From the NCBI GenBank assembly GCA_002438685.1, contig DJQG01000071.1, positions 1 through 16,026 of the forward strand: a stretch of DNA of 16,026 nt, given 5' to 3'. A program made the translations under genes and the position numbers. The DNA is from Ruminococcaceae bacterium UBA6392 (GTDB taxonomy: Bacteria > Bacillota > Clostridia > Oscillospirales > Acutalibacteraceae). The notes under the pieces were generated by a model, which was not told where the DNA came from, searched no databases, and saw only the letters and a list, made by a program, of their open reading frames with translations. Positions 13,325 through 16,026 of the stretch are shown here, piece after piece; position 1 is the stretch's first letter; every line of letters begins with the position of its first letter.

Positions 13325-14503
13325 TTGAAAACAAAACGAGTTTTTCTTATAGTTCTCGATTCTTTCGGTATTGGCGAACTGCCCGATGCCGCAAAATACG
13401 GCGACTGCGGCAGCGATACCTTCGGCGCGGTTAGCCGCTCAGAATATTTTGATGTGCCGAATATGCGCGCTCTCGGTCTTTTCAATATCGACGGAGTCTC
13501 GCCAAAAGGCGCAGTTGAGTCGCCGCGCGGCGCATTCGGCAGATCTGCCGAGCGTTCTGCGGGCAAAGATACAACTACAGGTCATTGGGAGATAGCCGGA
13601 GTCGTGTCCGAAAAGCCTATGCCGACTTTCCCGGACGGTTTCCCGCAGTATGCTATCGACGAGTTCTCCCGCCTTACCGGGCGCGGCGTGCTCTGCAACA
13701 AGCCCTATTCGGGCACGCAGGTTATTCTTGACTACGGCAGACAGCATATGGAGACCGGGAACCTCATTGTCTATACCTCTGCTGACAGCGTCTTTCAGAT
13801 AGCCGCCCACGAGGATATAGTCCCTCTCGAAGAGCTATATGATATCTGCCGCACTGCTCGCGGTATGCTCAAAGACGAGCTTGCCGTCGGCAGGGTTATA
13901 GCCCGCCCGTTCAAGGGCGAATATCCGAACTTTTACAGAACCTCCGGCAGGCATGATTTTTCTCTCGAACCGACCGGAGAGACAATGCTCGACCGCCTGA
14001 AAGCTTCGGGCTTCGATGTCATATCCGTCGGCAAGATAAATGATATCTTCGCCTCCCGCGGCGTTACCGATCACAGAGGTATCAACAAAAATAACGCCGA
14101 CGGCATGGAAAAAACGCTCGAACTCCAAAAAGAGGATTTCAACGGTCTCTGCTTTGTCAATCTCGTCGATTTCGATATGCTCTTTGGACACAGGAACGAT
14201 GTTGACGGCTATGCAAAAGCCCTGACCGAGTTCGACGGATATCTCGGCAGATTTCTTGAAAATATGCGCCCTGACGATGTGCTCATAATAACTGCCGATC
14301 ACGGCTGCGATCCGTCAACTCCGAGCACCGACCACTCGCGCGAATATATCCCGATAATTGTCTGCGGTGATAAGATAAAAGCCGGAGTGAATATCGGAAC
14401 GCGCCCGACTTTTGCCGATATCTCGGCGTCTGTGCTCGATTACTTCGGCTTGCCTGCGCTTAAAAGCGGCGAGAGCTTTCTGCGGGAGGTGTCGGATATA
14501 TGA
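13325..14503 (+). CDS. deoB: Phosphopentomutase
   Basis: A binuclear-manganese enzyme of the alkaline phosphatase superfamily that interconverts (deoxy)ribose-1-phosphate and (deoxy)ribose-5-phosphate, linking DeoD to DeoC. The 392-residue protein has the expected length. Metal-binding Asp12 is in IVLDSFGIGE. GKDTTTGHWEIAG (80-92) holds the phosphorylated threonine. The C-terminal TADHGCDPST followed by TDHSREYIP carries the remaining metal ligands. Translation starts at TTG (13325), supported by the family N-terminus MKTKRVFLIVLDSFG and by CGGAG about 8 nt upstream. The stop overlaps the cdd start as ATGA. Confidence 0.96.
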   Translation: MKTKRVFLIVLDSFGIGELPDAAKYGDCGSDTFGAVSRSEYFDVPNMRALGLFNIDGVSPKGAVESPRGAFGRSAERSAGKDTTTGHWEIAGVVSEKPMPTFPDGFPQYAIDEFSRLTGRGVLCNKPYSGTQVILDYGRQHMETGNLIVYTSADSVFQIAAHEDIVPLEELYDICRTARGMLKDELAVGRVIARPFKGEYPNFYRTSGRHDFSLEPTGETMLDRLKASGFDVISVGKINDIFASRGVTDHRGINKNNADGMEKTLELQKEDFNGLCFVNLVDFDMLFGHRNDVDGYAKALTEFDGYLGRFLENMRPDDVLIITADHGCDPSTPSTDHSREYIPIIVCGDKIKAGVNIGTRPTFADISASVLDYFGLPALKSGESFLREVSDI

Positions 14504-14925
14504 CCGATAACGAGCGTGGCGAACTCTTCAAAAAAGCCACCGAAGCTCGTCTCAAATCATATTAGCCCTATTCCGGCTACAGCGTCGGCGCGGCGCTTCT
14601 CTGCTCCGACGGATCGGTATATACCGGTTGCAACATCGAAAACGCTGCATATACCCCGACCGTCTGCGCCGAGCGCACCGCCTTTTTCAAAGCCGTATCG
14701 GACGGCAAGCGCGATTTTCGCGCAATAGCCGTCGCTGGCGGAAAAGACGTGGTCGATGTGTGTACGCCTTGCGGAGTCTGCCGCCAGGTGATGGCAGAAT
14801 TCTGCGATTGTGAAAATTTCGAGATAATCTGCAACACCGAGCATGGACTTCATTCGTTCAGGCTCAGAGAGCTTCTGCCGGGCTCGTTCGGTCCGGCAAA
14901 TCTGAAACGGGAGAAACAGCCTTGA
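14500..14925 (+). pseudogene. cdd: Cytidine deaminase gene interrupted by one in-frame TAG
   Basis: Cytidine deaminase hydrolyses (deoxy)cytidine to (deoxy)uridine. The reading frame from ATG 14500 to TGA 14923-14925 has 142 codons, normal for the family. Its only defect is a TAG at codon 22 (14563-14565), inside the conserved N-terminal motif: KSY-stop-PYSGYSVGAALL, where homologues read AYAPYSxFxVGAALL. Beyond the stop all key residues remain: GCNIENAAY (43-51), Cys56-Ala-Glu58 with the zinc Cys and catalytic Glu, and the zinc pair Cys91/Cys94 in PCGVCRQV. I see no frameshift and no usable restart before the catalytic region. The ATG overlaps the deoB stop, and the TGA overlaps the TTG start of the next gene. 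The simplest reading is a very young nonsense mutation (for example TCG Ser or AAG Lys to TAG) or a sequence error; readthrough is possible. Confidence 0.85.
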
Positions 14926-16013
14926 AAAACTTTCGGCGTATAATATCTGTCCTTTGTGCGGCGGCGATGCTCTTTAGCCTCTGCGCCTGCTCAAAGCATG
15001 AAAAGTACGACGCGGTGTTCATTACCGATGTCGGCGATATCTATGACAGATCATATAATTCCGCCGTTTGGGACGGCGTCAGGAGCTACGCCGCCGATTA
15101 CGGCGCCAACTGCAAATATTACAGACCGTCTCAGCGCGGTACAAAATACTTCTTCAAAGCGATTAAAAAGGCGATAAACCACGGCGCAAAGGCGATAGTC
15201 TGCCACGGCGATGAATTCTGCGATGCCGTTAAAAAAGCTGCTGGGCGTTGGGACGATGTTAAGTTTATCATCATCGACTGCGAGGAGAAAAATCTGCCCT
15301 CAAATGTGCTCGCCGTCGGGTATTCGACTCTCGACGCGGGATATCTTGCCGGCTATGCCTCGGTGTCGAACGGGTTTCAGCACCTCGGCTTTCAGGGCAG
15401 CAACCCGTCCGATGATTATGTCAATTACTGCTTCGGCTTCATTCAGGGCGCCGAACGCGCCGCCGAAGACCTGATGCTCGAAGTTATGTCAGTCGAGATA
15501 AAAGTGAATTTCCTCAAGACCGACGAGAATGAGGATGATGTCGAAGCGCGTGCAAAGTCGTGGTTCTCGACCGGTACGCAGGTCATATTTGCCTGCGGAA
15601 CAAAAACTTTTGCAACCGTCGCGGGCGTTGCGGAACGCAATGTCGGAAGCTGGGTTATCGGTGCCGATACGGATAAGTCTTATGTCTCGGATTCCGTTTT
15701 GACCAGCGCGGAAAAATCGGTTTCAACGAGCGTCTACAGAGCTCTCACCGAGGTAAAAGACGGCAGTTTCAAAGGCGGACGCTCGGTAACCTGCGGTATA
15801 GCCGACGACGGCGTGCGGCTCGATCTTCAGCACTCGCTGTTCTCTCTGTTCACTCAGTCGGATTACGATGCTATAATCGAACGCGTCAAAGCTGATCCGA
15901 CAATGATATCGTCGCTCGTCACTGCCGACGATGCCAAGAACATAGTTCTCGGCGATGATCAGGAATTGTCGTCTATATTCTCGCTCAAACATGTACTTAT
16001 CTTCACGAACTGA
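14922..16013 (+). CDS. BMP-family nucleoside-binding lipoprotein (PnrA/BmpA-like)
   Basis: A 363-residue substrate-binding lipoprotein. The signal peptide ends in the lipobox LCAC with Cys23 as the lipidation site. FITDVGDIYDRSYNSAVWDG (about 33-52), KAIVCHGDEF, FIIIDCEE, STLDAGYLAGYAS and CFGFIQGAERA match the BMP family and can be aligned by eye with the lipoprotein at 9521-10687. Translation starts with TTG at 14922, overlapping the cdd stop by 4 nt, with GGGAG about 9 nt before it. Its place in a deo operon points strongly to nucleoside uptake, with DeoD, DeoB, DeoC and cytidine deaminase as the downstream pathway. Since its start is overlapped by cdd, its translation may depend on ribosomes finishing cdd, and the TAG in cdd may lower its expression. 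Confidence 0.9.
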   Translation: MKNFRRIISVLCAAAMLFSLCACSKHEKYDAVFITDVGDIYDRSYNSAVWDGVRSYAADYGANCKYYRPSQRGTKYFFKAIKKAINHGAKAIVCHGDEFCDAVKKAAGRWDDVKFIIIDCEEKNLPSNVLAVGYSTLDAGYLAGYASVSNGFQHLGFQGSNPSDDYVNYCFGFIQGAERAAEDLMLEVMSVEIKVNFLKTDENEDDVEARAKSWFSTGTQVIFACGTKTFATVAGVAERNVGSWVIGADTDKSYVSDSVLTSAEKSVSTSVYRALTEVKDGSFKGGRSVTCGIADDGVRLDLQHSLFSLFTQSDYDAIIERVKADPTMISSLVTADDAKNIVLGDDQELSSIFSLKHVLIFTN

Positions 16014-16022
16014 GGTGTCTTT

Positions 16023-16026
16023 ATGT
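16023..16026 (+). CDS. Start of a further gene, cut by the window end
   Basis: GAGGTG at 16013-16018 followed by an ATG at 16023 looks like the start of the next operon gene, 9 nt after the lipoprotein stop. Only the start codon and one base are visible. By analogy with nucleoside ABC transporter operons, the ATP-binding subunit would be expected here. That is inference only. Confidence 0.4.

Noticed and set aside
14557..14853. Minus-strand open frame of 98 codons across the broken cdd
   Set aside because: It is antisense to a clearly recognisable cytidine deaminase frame and has no start signal or recognisable motif.

Overview
The window looks like a chromosomal piece of a spore-forming, anaerobic, probably gut-associated Clostridia-type Firmicute (Oscillospiraceae or Ruminococcaceae-like). 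The evidence is a cotJA-cotJB-cotJC spore-coat operon, Gram-positive style ribosome binding sites (AGGAGG-like), consensus sigma-A promoters, a NifS/NifU/Rrf2 iron-sulfur operon without hscBA or ferredoxin, and BMP-type lipoproteins. The lineage is inferred from gene content only. Coding density is high. I see no rRNA, tRNA, CRISPR array, insertion sequence or phage gene.

Layout. (1) 1-1330: an upstream region with a perfect 17-nt palindrome, then a promoter, a monoacylglycerol-lipase-like alpha/beta hydrolase and a terminator. (2) 1337-3550: a nifS-nifU-rrf2 operon driven by a perfect TTGACA-17-TATAAT promoter and closed by a strong terminator, with the Fe-S-type regulator last. (3) 3690-5804, minus strand: rhaA-rhaD (L-rhamnose isomerase and rhamnulose-1-phosphate aldolase) with no rhamnulokinase beside them. 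(4) 5830-6942, plus: a membrane-anchored alpha/beta hydrolase divergent from rhaA. (5) 7094-7711: an AT-richer, unrecognised exported or anchored protein. (6) 7753-9349, minus: a calcineurin-like metallophosphoesterase followed by a TfoX-N protein. (7) 9447-10687, plus: an orphan BMP-family substrate-binding lipoprotein, divergent from the metallophosphoesterase. (8) 10745-11798, minus: cotJABC. (9) 11927-16026, plus: deoC-deoD-deoB-cdd-BMP lipoprotein and the first bases of a further gene. This is a nucleoside uptake and salvage/catabolism operon.

How the genes work together. In block 9 the lipoprotein would capture nucleosides. Cytidine deaminase converts cytidine to uridine. DeoD phosphorolyses purine nucleosides to (deoxy)ribose-1-phosphate, DeoB isomerises that to the 5-phosphate, and DeoC cleaves deoxyribose-5-phosphate to acetaldehyde and glyceraldehyde-3-phosphate. 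Block 3 supplies the isomerase and aldolase steps of rhamnose breakdown. Block 2 supplies Fe-S clusters and probably senses them.

The most unusual observation is that cdd is intact over its whole expected length, with all catalytic and zinc residues, except for one in-frame TAG at codon 22. None of the other genes in the window ends in TAG (9 TAA, 10 TGA). A young nonsense mutation or an assembly error is the simplest explanation, but amber readthrough or reassignment is a specific, testable alternative. I did not find a clearly new multi-gene system.
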